In this document: one piece after another, positions 25,147 to 36,900 of the stretch | Numbering within the stretch: position 1 is the stretch's first letter | How the letters are laid out: the number at the start of each line of letters is the position of its first letter | Origin: Cordia subcordata | Lineage: Eukaryota > Streptophyta > Magnoliopsida > Boraginales > Cordiaceae | Length of the DNA: 64,000 nt | Assembly: GCA_028554755.1 (NCBI GenBank) | Contig: JAPTOF010000005.1 | Location: 19,566,001-19,630,000, forward strand | Direction: 5' to 3' | The notes under the pieces: generated by a model | Told to the model about the DNA's origin: nothing | Seen by the model: the letters and a program-made list of their open reading frames with translations, nothing else | The model's database searches: none | Position numbers and translations under genes: made by a program

Positions 25147-25168
25147 TCTATATATATATGTATGCAAG

Positions 25169-25199
<31 letters not shown>

Positions 25200-25230
25200 G
25201 AATTTATATATATATACACACACACATGTA
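25147..25230. repeat. Compound TA / CA microsatellite
   Basis: Blocks of TA repeats broken by ATGTATG and GAATT, then a short CACACA block. A frame through it translates only Tyr/Ile repeats and is not a gene. Confidence 0.9.
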
Positions 25231-25887
25231 CGTTTCTATATTATATCTACTTCTTCGTTTGCATCTTCAATTTAGCAGAACATCAAAGAGTGACTCGAAA
25301 GCATGGTAAATTAAATATAATTCAGATAATGAACTATAATACATAATTAACTTTTCTTTTTTTTTGAAAAAAAGGGTCTATGATGCAAAAACTAAAAAAG
25401 ACAAATTCAATATCAATTGGAAAAAAAAAAAAAAAAGAAAGAGAAGAAGACAATTGACAAAAGCTTAACTCTGATCGTTCCGCTTTGTTGATCGATGGTA
25501 GTATAAGAGATCTGTAACTCCCGAAATTATTTACATAACAATGGTTCCTGCTTTCTACCTATAGTTAGCATGTATCTCTCCGAGCCACTCGCGCTACCTA
25601 AAACGAACTAGAAGTAACACTCTCTAAGCTAAGCTGGTCATGTTTGTTAAATTTGGATAGGGCGTTAATGAAGACTCGTGATTAGGGAAAATTAAAAAAG
25701 AAAAGGATGGAAAGGATCCGGATCGAAAGTCATTGTCTACCATCTAGTTGACCAAACTACACGATGTTTCCATTTTTCTGAATAAAGAAACAAGACATGA
25801 TAATGAACAAGTTGGTGATGATCACCACAAAAAAAACCCATGCGCCTCCAGACCCACAGAAAACAACATGGGCTTCGTAATTTGCCA

Positions 25888-25958
25888 CGTCGGCTGGTGT
25901 CGTAGGTTCTTGCAACGTGAGCACGATGCTGATTTATGACGTAAGCTTTCTCACGTAA
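25888..25958. promoter_or_regulatory. Cluster of four ACGT (bZIP-type) motifs
   Basis: Within about 70 bases lie GCCACGTCGG, CAACGTGAGC, ATGACGTAAGC and TCACGTAAGC. TGACGTAA is the core of the as-1/TGA-factor site, and CACGT cores bind G-box/ABRE-type bZIP factors. The cluster is about 1.2 kb upstream of the UGT start codon, so it could act as a distal stress or hormone element for that gene; this is inference. No TATA box or gene starts beside it. Confidence 0.45.
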
Positions 25959-26545
25959 GCCTCCCCGCAAATGTTGCCGACCAAAATTTTGTTTTTGTAT
26001 TATACACATTACATGTAAGAAGCCTAATGTTTAGCCTTAATCGACGAAAGGATTTTTAGTAGATTGATAATTGGTGGATTGTTCGAGGACAAAGGTAAAT
26101 AATTTGTTTGTACTTTAAATGGATCGAGAGGTTTTTAGTTAATATTTATTGAAAGTGTTTTTTTTTTCATTAATGAAAAATAGTTACAGGCTCCTAGTAA
26201 ATTTTCCATTGGATTGAACTAAATCATGCCAATCAAATCTTGCGTACTTTCTCTTAATACAGTTATATATCTAGAAGTTGACTCACATTTTTAAAGATTG
26301 ATCTTTTCTATGATAAGAAAACTCAAATAACGAGACTTAATTTACCTATCAAAAATTTGTTGGCTTTTTTTTTTCTTTGGCAATAAAAAAGAGAACTAGT
26401 TAGCGGAGCCTGTCCATTGAATATTAGATAAGTTAAAGGGACTCGTCTAATATGAGAGATTGATATCAAATTTAAATTATGGGCACATACGAATTATCTT
26501 CGTTCCAGAAAAAGGAAAAAAAAAAAAAACCCTTTGGACTGAATA

Positions 26546-26597
26546 ATTGGTGACGTAGGTGCCTAGCAAAAAAAAAAAAAAAATTGGTGACGTAGGT
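26546..26597. repeat. Direct repeat around an A-run, with ACGT cores
   Basis: The 15-mer ATTGGTGACGTAGGT occurs at 26546-26560 and again at 26583-26597, separated by GCCTAGC and an A-run. Each copy holds a TGACGT core. It may be a poly-A-mediated duplication. Confidence 0.7.
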
Positions 26598-26732
26598 CCT
26601 GCAACTAGTCTTAGTCATGTGGAGGGGCTAGCATTCTAACATCAGTAGCAACAAATCGCACATGGTCAGACTTGTTATGTCGGTAACTTTTTTCTAATAA
26701 TGGCTGCTCGTCAAAAAAAAAAAAAAAAATTT

Positions 26733-26780
26733 GTTTGTGTAAATTAATGTAAGAGATCTCTTACATTAATTTACACAAAC
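26733..26780. repeat. Perfect 48-bp palindrome in the UGT promoter
   Basis: The left half GTTTGTGTAAATTAATGTAA plus GAGA is followed at once by its exact reverse complement, with the centre at AGATCT and no loop. A third, imperfect copy of the right arm (TTACATTAATTTACGCAAAC) follows at about 26786-26805. The structure ends about 90 bases before the TATA box of the UGT gene. Confidence 0.95.
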
Positions 26781-26870
26781 TTTTTCTGATCTATTACATT
26801 AATTTACGCAAACCTTTTCTGCTCTCTATTTTTTTTTTTTTTTTGGTGGGTTTAAACAGCTTTGAGTCAG

Positions 26871-26879
26871 CTATAAATA
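26871..26879 (+). promoter_or_regulatory. Probable TATA box of the UGT74-type gene
   Basis: CTATAAATA is a near-consensus plant TATA box. Transcription would be expected to start about 30 bases on, near 26900, which is where the SINE insertion begins. The start codon is at 27154. Confidence 0.6.
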
Positions 26880-26900
26880 AACCATCTCTCTGCAAGCAGA

Positions 26901-27124
26901 AAAAACACCATTAATGCCCCCAGGGGCATAGGTGAGTTGGTAAGTGGCCAGGTAATTAGGGTGGAGACACCCTGATAACGCGGGATCGAGTCCGTGTGGC
27001 GAGCGATCTCATTGAAATATTGCGGAAATTCTTTGGATTTCCACGCCGTTGGTCTCCTCTCAGTCCGCCACTCACGCACATCCTCGATTTACTTGTGGGA
27101 AAGGGTTCTAAAAACACCATTAAT
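26901..27124 (+). mobile_element. tRNA-derived SINE with 15-bp target duplication
   Basis: AAAAACACCATTAAT occurs at 26901-26915 and again at 27110-27124, bracketing a 194-bp insert (26916-27109). The insert starts GCCCCCAGGGGCATAG and holds an A-box-like TAGGTGAGTTGGTAAG and a B-box-like GGATCGAGTCC about 50 bases apart, as in tRNA-derived SINE heads. It ends GGGAAAGGGTTCT without a long poly-A tail. The site lies between the TATA box and the UGT start codon, so the insert is probably transcribed as 5' UTR. I see no ATG in the insert, so it adds no upstream start codon. Confidence 0.8.
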
Positions 27125-27153
27125 TCATTCATTACCCGAACGCACGCACAAAA

Positions 27154-29797
27154 ATGGAGGAAAAACATGCAGCGCCTCATGTAGTAGTCCTCCCATACCC
27201 AAGCCAAGGCCACATAAACCCTCTTCTCCAATTCGCAAAACGCATAGCCTCCAAAGGCGTAAAGGCCACAGTAGCCACCACCCAATACTCCGTCGACTCC
27301 ATCACCGCCGCCAACGTCGCCGTCGAGCCCATCTCTGACGGCTTCGATGAGGGCGGCTTCGTCGCAGCGCGGAGAGAAGACGTATACCTCAAGTCATTCA
27401 AAGAGAATGGCTCAAAAACCCTCTCAAAACTCATTGAAAAATACCAAAAAACTAGCTTTCCTATCACTTGTGTGATCTACGATTCATTTCTGCCGTGGGC
27501 TCTTGATGTGGCTAAGCGTTATGGCATCTATGGAGCTGCATTTTTCACCAACTCAGCCACCGTTTACTCCATTTTTTGTTATATTCACCATGGGAAGCTT
27601 GGCTTGCCTGTGCATGTCGGGGAGGATAAGCCTCTGGTGTTGCATGGCTTGCCTGCATTGAATTCTCAGGACTTGCCTAGTTTTATTAAGAATCCTGATA
27701 GCCATCCGTCTTATTTGGCTATGAAGTTGAGCCAGTTTACTAACCTGGAAGGTGCAGATTGGATATTCAATAACACTTTTCATGACCTAGAAGACGAGGT
27801 AAGCATTCGTGTTTAATTGTCTCACATGAATAAATCATAATTTTTTAGATCAGGGTATAAGTCCATAATAAAAGAGTCTGATCCACTTAATTTTTGAGAC
27901 CAAGGTATAAGTCCATAATAAAAGAGTCTGATCCACTTTTTTTATATATATCAATCAATTAATTTTTATGGTAGAATCTTAGTAATGGAATTGGATTTTA
28001 ACCTTTGCCGGATTCCTGATTTAGCTTAATATAATTGAGATCAATCCCATGGTGAATGGTTATTTTGCTCGTGTCAACTTAATTTCATTATTAATTCTTG
28101 GATTCAGGTCATACATAAGGGGTCCCACATAGGAAATCATACAATCCAACTCTAATAACGTCGATTAATATTATAATATAATGACACTCATGCATATATC
28201 TTGTCATAATAATTGTGTCATTTCATCTGTGAGATTGGCCAGGGTATTACTTTTTAATTTGTCCATCTTTTGTGCATTGACGTTTTTTAATGGGTAAAAA
28301 AGTATATATTTATTGAAAGCAACAAAGAGAATCTCCTAAAAAGTGCGTGCATGTTATTTTAATTAGCTGTGGTCAACGATACTTTATATGATTTTTTTTT
28401 TTCCATACTTCAGAGTGGACAAATCACTATATCATATTCTTTCAATGGATTTTCTAGCAGATAAAATGTTACATCCGTTAATATTAATTAAATAACTACA
28501 CATAATGGAATTTTACCATTTTTTTATCAGTATTAAATTAAATATAATTCAACTCCCAAAAAGAAGAATCTTTAAAAATAATAAATTTAATGTAAAAATG
28601 ATCGCAAATGGTAAATTTTCATATCAACCAAAATATTAATCTGACGTTAATGGATGCCGCATTTCACTTGTTACAAAGACGGTTTTGAAATCTTATATGT
28701 ATGTATATATGTATGTTATAAGAGTTTTATACATCGGACTACTATTAAATTTTTAATGTTGACTTGTGAGAATTAATAATATTTGTCTTTTTGGTTCTTT
28801 AATTTAAAGGTGGCAAAAGCCACGTCAAAGATGTTTCCAGCAAAGCTGATAGGCCCCATGGTACCATCAGCATATTTAGATGGCAGAATAGAGGCAGATA
28901 AGGGATATGGAGCCAGCCTATGGAAGCCACTGAGTGAAGAGTGCACCAAATGGCTCAAAACAAAGCCAAGCAAATCAGTTGTGTATGTCTCCTTTGGCAG
29001 CATGGTGTCTTTATCTGCAAAACAGATGGAAGAAATGGCACTGGCATTAAAAGCCAGTGGTGTGAATTTCTTGTGGGTTGTGAGAGAGACTGAGAGAACC
29101 AAACTGCCCAATGGGTTCATTGACTCAACAAGAGGAAAGGGTCTTGTCATCTCATGGTGCAATCAGCTGGAAATGTTGGCCCACGAAGCCATTGGCTGTT
29201 TTCTGAGACACTGTGGGTGGAACTCAACTCTTGAAGGTAATTAACACGCCCCTTCATATGCAAAGTAATTTGTTTAGAGTTTTATACGCGAATAATTTTA
29301 ATATTTTTTTAATAGATAGTGATGAGTTCTGAACTTGAATTTGTTTTGGTTTCTGGGTTTTGATACCATGATAATTTACTACTTTGTCTAAAAAATTAAT
29401 ATTGTAGAAAGGATATTGGCTTATTTATTTGTTGTGCTTAACAGGGTTGGGTCTTGGTGTGCCAATGATTGCAATGCCACAGTGGGCTGATCAAATGACA
29501 GATGCCAAATTCATTGAGGAGATCTGGAGGATTGGCTTAAGGGCTAAGGAAGATGAGTTTGGGATTGTGAGGAAAGAAGTGCTTTTGTTTTGTTTGAAGG
29601 AAGTGATGGTAGGAGAGAGCAGTGGAGAGATCAGGAAGAATGCTGAGAAATGGAGACAGTTGGCTAAGGAAGCAGTTAGTGAAGGAGGAAGCTCAGATCA
29701 ATGTATCAATGAATTTGTGGAACATCTCAAGAGTGCTAGCAGGAAAGAAGAGGAGTTGTTAGAAGTCATAGAAAAGGTTCTAGATTTAAATCCTTAG
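27154..29797 (+). CDS. UDP-glycosyltransferase, UGT74 type
   Basis: Three exons, 27154-27798, 28810-29236 and 29445-29797, join in phase to 474 residues, the usual UGT length. GT1-family enzymes move glucose from UDP-glucose to small hydroxyl or carboxyl acceptors in the cytosol. His20 in PYPSQGHINPLLQ is the expected catalytic base and Asp110 (CVIYDSFLPW) its partner. The 44-residue UDP-sugar box runs exactly from Trp331 to Gln374 and ends PQWADQ. UGT74 relatives act on salicylate, auxins, thiohydroximates and terpenoids; the substrate here cannot be read from sequence. Unusual points: the box reads CFLRHCGWNS, with Arg348 where relatives usually have Thr, and the second intron splits the box after Leu-Glu. 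A SINE sits in the presumed 5' UTR. The first ATG after the SINE was used as start. Confidence 0.95.
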
Positions 29798-29888
29798 TGA
29801 CATTATAACGTCTCTAAAAACCATTAATCTTTCTGTAGTAAAGTTATATGAGGGAGCCAACTTAAACAAAATTTTATGTAACAATTTA

Positions 29889-30338
29889 GAGCCCTTTTGG
29901 CTTTGCTTATTTTTAAGTGCTTATAAACAGCTATTGCTTACAAGCAAAAAGTTACTTTTAAGCTAGTGATAAATAAACAGAGATGTATTTAGATAATATA
30001 TATTTATAAACTGCTGACATTTTTGGTAAATAAATGATTATAAGTAGCAATGGTAATTAAAAGTTAAAATGACTAAAAAAGATGTCATTAATTAATAACT
30101 AATGTAATATTATTATAAATTGATTGTCATTGTTAAGAGTATACATGTCTTTTGCTTACTTTGACCACTAGCTTATAAGCACCCAAAAAAAAGAAGCTCC
30201 CATTTGCTTTTTTAATGCCAGCTTATAAGCAACCACAAATTGCTTATAAACAGCCACAAGTTGGTTTACCAAACATGTCAATTTCTTTTTGACTTATAAA
30301 CTGGTCAAACCAGCTTATAACCAAAGCCAAACGGGCTC
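29889..30338. mobile_element. MITE, PIF/Harbinger (Tourist) type, TTA target duplication
   Basis: A 450-bp element with ends GAGCCCTTTTGGCTTTGCTTAT and the inverted GAGCCCGTTTGGCTTTGGTTAT (20 of 22 matching), flanked on both sides by TTA (29886-29888 and 30339-30341). It has no coding frame, and interior CTTATAA motifs recur in both orientations. It starts about 90 bases after the UGT stop codon and may be in that gene's 3' UTR. Confidence 0.9.
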
Positions 30339-30341
30339 TTA

Positions 30342-30949
30342 CTCTTCATATGCTAGCTCATTGTTTCCTACTTCATTTCCCCATTGCAATCATTTGACTT
30401 TCTTTTTTTTTATTTTTTTATTACATTTGGCTTTTAATTTGTACCTTTTTTTAAGTGATTAATAGAGATTGCCTGCCCATTCAAGTGTTAATGTCAAATG
30501 TGTAGTGTCCAAATAGCAAATCAGTCAACCAGGCACCAAGTAAGAAGTGCTAAACTGTAAGTTATTTGTGGGCCAATAATAGGAATGCCACAATGAATTG
30601 CGCAAATTATGTATGTTATTGTTAATTCATAAAGGTTATCTATCCCACCTATTGAGATAAAACTTAATTCGATTCAGTGTCGTATTTATAGACGAGATGG
30701 TGTTCGGGATGATGAGCTTCAGGGTCAAGAGTGAGCTCAAAGCCTCAAACATGTCATTCAAAAATCCTTGTTGAGATTGACTTCTGCTATTGTGTTACTG
30801 GCTTCTTTATCAGATAAAGCAACTTATGAAAATCATTTTGAGTTTGCATAAACATAAAATCAATAAAACACATTTACATAGCTAGAAAGTTATAAATTTT
30901 CATGCATTTGCATACACTCCATAATTACTGCTGCTAGGCTAGGTTATCC
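30342..30949. other. Spacer between convergent UGT and RH22-like genes
   Basis: No coding frame of note. The part next to 30950 should be the 3' UTR of the minus-strand helicase gene. Nothing else recognisable is seen. Confidence 0.5.
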
Positions 30950-33900
30950 TTATGATATAACTCTTTCGACGGGCGTCGCCTTGTTGACTCTGCTGGAACC
31001 TTCTGAGAAAGTAAATGACAATAACAATCAGATACACTATTATTAAGAAGAAGTGCAAATCAAATGAGTAATATTAAGGAGTTAGCAAGAAGCCCTATTA
31101 GGGGAAATTCAATCACAAATCATCTCTCCGTGGCACCTGTACTATGTTATGGTTCAGGGGTTTAGCAGGTCTACTCATGCACCATTGATGCTTGAGAATC
31201 GGAGCAAAGACAAATAGTACCTTTATCTCTCTTCTTTAGCTTATTCCGAAAGCCCCTCTTCCTGCTAAATGCCTTCTCCTGCAGTTATTTGGAAGGAAAT
31301 TAGATGTGTGAAGTCTCGCAAAGGAATCTATATCTATCCCCAATTATCTGTAGTCAAATTTAATAATGATGAAGAAAAGAAACTACTTCATTCTAGGAGC
31401 AAGAAAGAGCATAAGTCCGCTCTGATATCAATCTTTTGATTATTGGAACAAGGAGTGCTATCATTGAATAGTAGGATAAGATATACGTGGACATAACATA
31501 CATTTTATCTCAGAAAATTAATATATTACCACAGGTTGACCCAAATTTTCAGCTTGGTGAACGGCGAGAACAAGATCACGATTTGATTCCGTGTACAGGC
31601 TGGTAACAAGGCCAGGTTGGCCGGCTCTAGCTGTACGACCAACTCTATGCAAGAAATCTACAGCAGATGTTGCAAACTCTGCCTAGAAGGTTAAGCAAGA
31701 AAGAAAATTTGTATTGATCAGCAAATGAAAAATATGGTGGCATGTGCAAATACAACAGCATCAAATAGATAACTGACTCAAAAAAAAAAAAAAAAAGCAT
31801 CAAATAGATAAGCATTTATCAAAATACTGTTGCAATGAATTAGCAGACGAGTTAAGATATGATTCTTGTCCATTTCTTTTCCTTGGGATTATTTCGGGTA
31901 AAGATATGCATTAACTTCTGTACGCAACACATCTATACTGTATGTTCAGATGGCCAACCTGGAGTTACTTTGCAACAAATATATGATTTTGGGAAATTGA
32001 AATTATCCTTTGAATCTTCTTAAGAAATAGTGAAATGGTAGAATCAATATATAGGCAACATCATGCAATTATTTAGGCAATGAAATCTATAAGCGTCCCA
32101 TACTTGAGAATCAATTTTGAGAAGATGATTCAGGAGAAGCAAACTGATCCTCATGTCCTCCCAACAACCTAAAGAATATTAAACTGTCGTTGCGTGTTGA
32201 CATAGCTTTCCTCTCAAATGCCATTCTAAATTAAAATTTTCAGCATGATTGATAAGAAATAAACGAGAAGTTCAGGCCTCATCCTTTTTTTAAAACACAT
32301 CTCATCAGCCTAGGACAATTAGCCAGTTTGGAATGGTCTTATCTGAAATTTGAAATTTGAAAAATATCTTATCTGATAAGTGTCTGATAAGAAATAAGTG
32401 TCTGATACAATAAGACTATTTGGTTTGTTAGTTGAAATGTTGTTATAAGTTACTTTGATAATAATGTTATCAATTTTAACTCATAATATTTTAATTTTAT
32501 AATTAAATAATAAATATAAAATATAAATATTAATTAATTTTTATTTTAAAGTTTTTAAATTTTTGAATTTTTAATTTTTAATATTTAATTTTTAACATTT
32601 TTTAATTTTTAATTTTTTAGTTTTTAAATTTTAAATTATTTTTATTTTTTATTTTAATTTTTTAATCTTTAATTTTTTTATTTTTTAATTTTAATTTTTT
32701 AATATTTAATATTTTATTTTTAAATTTTAAATTTTTATTATTTTTATTTTTATTTTTAATTATTTTCTAACTGATAAGATATAAAATAAGATATAAGTAC
32801 CCTAAACCCAACTTATGTTTTATAACTACAAATAAAACATCTTATGAAAAGTATCTTATAAGTGTCTTATAATAAGCTGATAACAAACAATCTTTTTCAG
32901 ATAAATTGTCAAATAAGATAAGTGTCTTATAATAAGCTCCAAACAAACACAGCAAATGTCCTTATTAACAGGGTTGCTGAGCAAAGGTCAACCATTAACA
33001 ATGCTCTACAAACGATAATACTTTGCTAAAAGGTCCATAATTCTTAGATCCGAAAAATTTACAAGCCTCATAGCATGGATCATTTAATTTCCCCAGGATT
33101 ATAGTCTCACAAGGGAGAAAGAGTTTATCCGAGAATCAGTTCACCTGAATAACATGTGAGGCATTTGGAATATCAAGGCCACGAGCAGCAGCATCAGTGC
33201 ACACAAAAACACCACCTTTCTGCTGAAAATCAAGTAGATTCTTTGTGCGCTCTTCAAGAGAGCTATCTCGATGGTAACGAAAACATTCTATCCCAGCTCC
33301 ACTCAAGATCTTTGCGATAGCTTCAACGGCCTCAACAGTGTTAGCAAAAACCATTGTTCGAATTATTCCAGATGTCGAATTCAACATAGACTTCAAACCA
33401 TCATTTACAGCATTAATGAGTGTATCCACTTGGGTATCAACAGTAACTTCGATCCACTTCTGCTGCAACCTAAGGCAAATGATAGTGATAATAACAGTAA
33501 GATGACAGGATAATATAAAGTTCAGTAATTTGATGTTGTAGTGATGCAAACAAGATATTCAACACCAGCCTAACAAACTTCTGATTCATAGTTTTAGCAA
33601 TGGAAAGCATAACTGAGAAAATCAAGTGGCTTTCAAATAAATTTTGTGGTACAACTTAAAAGAGCAAGCCTAACAAAACTGGAGTTGACCTAATATGACA
33701 AAACCAGTACTCGAAGATAATAAACTCCAACAAATTCCCATCAGAATGGCTGCCTCCTCACGGCATCTAAGTGAATTCAAGTACCCACTATTTTGTCCAA
33801 ACTGCTGAAACTAAAGAAACCATTGACTTTATAAGCAACTAGAGAGTCATCCAAAAAGCAGCCCACTTTTTTAACCACGAATCTAAGGCAATGCATAAAC

Positions 33901-36900
33901 ATGTTTGCATTTCATGGTTGAAGCAAAATCTAAGCTGAAGGATGAGCTAATGATATTTTAAATGGGAAGACTATCAAAGTATCTCCCAATGAGCAAACCA
34001 ATTTACAATAACACATAGAAGGACCAACTTAAACCTCAAAACATGGGGAGTGTTTGTTTGGCTTGAACAAAAAATCAGATATTCTATTGCAAAAGGAAAA
34101 AATGAAATATTATCTTTACAAAGGGATCGTTTTTGCAGTTTTAAACTAGTCTCAGGCACATCATAGAATATGTGTTACAGGTAAAATAAACCAGGTAACT
34201 GAAAAGAAATTTGGCAATCCAATAAGCTTTATGTAGTCACAAGAAATCAAGGGCGCACCTTGGATTATGGCAGTGGAGATAATTTCCACTAACCCAACTA
34301 GCACCAGGAAACATCCGCTTCAGAACACCTCCAGCAGTTGCCTTTCCATTTGCAGGAAGGGTTGCTGCTACAAAAATATACTGCTTACTTCTTTCATATA
34401 CTTTTCTGACTCTTCTCCAGTCTTTTTTGCTTATAGCTTCTGATTTACTTTCCAAATTCTCAATGTCAGCAATATTATCAGTATCTTCATCTTCTTGTGC
34501 ACTCAAATCTGAAGGCAAGTTCTCGTCTTCTTCTGCATCATAATCAATCAGAGAATCAGGATTTGAGTCCTCTGGTTTCCCTGTTTCTGAATCTTTCAAG
34601 CGAGACAACTGTTTTTCGTCAAAACGAAGCATGTTTATAAGACGGACGACTTGGTTCTGGAAACTTCCACAAAGCAGCATGTCTGCTTCATCAAAAACCT
34701 AATGATTAATGAAAATAAAAGACTAAGTGATGGATTTAGAAAATAGAAAAATCTGATTTAGTATGTAACTGCCAGAGGGGGGAAAATACCACATATCTGG
34801 CTCGGCGTATGAAAGTAGAGCGTCGGCCATTTTCCCTGTCAACAGCATAGAGGTAATTCAGAAGGGCAACTGGTGTTGAGACCACTATATCTGGCACACT
34901 AACAGGCCATCCCTGCAGTAAATTTGGAATTTATAAGAAACATGTTATCTCAATAAAGAAATACAGCAAAAAAACCAAACAATAGACCGCAAAGAAGACC
35001 AGAAACTCTACGATCAGAAACATAGACTAGTAGCAGAAACTGAGAACACAAGTGACTATAATGCCATACCTGCCGCCCACAAATTGCGGCAACTTGGAGA
35101 ACTGGTTTACCACTATCATCACAGAGACTGTTTGCCATTCGAACCACTTGCTCACATAACATGACATTAGGGCAAAGAACAAGAGACAGTTGATGATGCT
35201 TGCTAAATCCCTGATCAGCAACAACTTCCTGTGAGATATCACATACACTGCATAACTTATCAATCAATGGCACTAGGTACCCATGAGTTTTTCCACTGCC
35301 AGTCTCTGCTGCAACCACTGTGTCAGCTCCTGAAAGGATACTGGGTATACAAGCAGCCTGAGTTGCAGATGGTATGTAAGTAATGCACTATCATAAAAAA
35401 TTCTCTCCATTGCAACTAAATTTGCAAGGGATGGTCATAATAACAAGACATTGTAACGAGCAAGGCTCTAAATAACAGATGTGAACTGGACCTCATTCGA
35501 CATGTACCATGAAAAGGAATTCCCCAATCAACTAGACATAAATGCCATAATTAAAAATAAACTGAGTTTTTGCCTAAAGGAATTGAAGAGCTGCAACCCA
35601 AAAATATACATTGCGGTAATGCAATATGATTTTCTATTATACATTTTCTCATTATTTTTAAACCTAAACCAAACAATCCCTTTACCATCACTCTTCCCCC
35701 CCCCCCCCCCAACATATACAATCTCAATATTATTTAACCTTAAAAAGACTATCTTTACCAGTTGCCTTTTCTCCAACCCCATCAGGCACATTGAAAAACA
35801 GTGAATAATATATACAATCATGAAAAGCATTAAAAAAAAAAAGAAAAAAATTCATAGAGGCTGACTTAGAATTTGTCCAAGCACACAAAAGAATGAGTAG
35901 ACTATAACTGGCACATGCAGTTTTGACACAGAAACAGACACATAGCACAGAACTTAACACCAAACCGTAAACTTTACATTTAAATAAAATCGATGATTTT
36001 TTTTTTCCTTTGCTTGCATTGTGAAAATTATAAAGCTGAAATTTTAATTTTTGAATTTATCATCTCATAACCCAGATAAATTTCCAAATTTCATATTGAA
36101 AAATCAGATTTTTTGCATTTCAATTGAAGTTAACTAAAATGGTAAACTTCACTTTCAGTTTTCAAGGAAAAAAAAGGAAGAAAATTCTTTTTCCTTGTTG
36201 TATAAACTCAAATATCCAAACTTCCAACCATATTGCTTCTTATCCCTGAAAAAAGAATTGGAAAAATTTAACTTGAACACAATATAATCTTCATGCATTC
36301 TAATGAAGAACTTATCAGAAAAGGTTCTGTAAGATAAACAAAAACTGAAACTTTTTTAATCATATTTATTGTCCAATTAAAAAAAAATGCTATCTTTTTT
36401 CTGCTTGCTTCAAGAAAATCATTAAGCTCAAAATTCCAATTATTCAAACTTATCATATCGTATCTCAGGATGAGAAATGGTGTCATGTTACAATTAAAGT
36501 GGAGCTCACGAGTATGATTAGTAAAAAATTCCAAATTAACAATAGGAAAAAAAAAAAAAGAAGAAGAAGAAACTTCAGAAACCACAAATTACAGCTAAAA
36601 ATTCTTCAAAAAAGTATAATATAGAACAAAATAAACAAATTAAATGGACCTGAACTAGAGAGGGTCTGGTGAGGCCAACACTAGAGAGGGCATTAGCAAG
36701 ACGGTCGGAGACGCCGAGAGAAGCCCACGAAACGCTTTTCTCAGCAAAGAAGGTGTCAGCCTCCTCCGCCGTCGCTGCCGCCTTCGAGGTGGTGGTTGTA
36801 GCGGCGGCGGCGGCGGAGGTTGCCGTGGTTCTAACACTGTGGCTGCGAAGTGGGTGGTGAGGAGAAGTGGTACGAGATAAGGTTGCCGAAAGCAGCAAAG

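Larger units (their letters stand above)
19477..26700. other. Gene-poor spacer between the LRR and UGT genes
   Basis: No gene is supported over about 7 kb. The contents are the fold-back element near 20 kb, SINE-like sequence near 22.5 kb, TA and other microsatellites, several A-runs and an ACGT-rich promoter-like patch near 25.9 kb. Open frames here are short, low in complexity and start in repeats. A C-run followed by an A-run (about 23831-23864) and a T/G-rich region could be difficult to assemble. Confidence 0.55.

Noticed and set aside
25737..26009. Minus-strand frame of 90 residues
   Set aside because: No domain, no splice context, and it runs over the ACGT cluster; its Arg/Trp-rich translation looks like a chance frame.
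26994..27338. Frame of 114 residues overlapping the UGT start
   Set aside because: It crosses the SINE and the UGT first exon in another register, lacks an ATG start and has a shadow-like composition.
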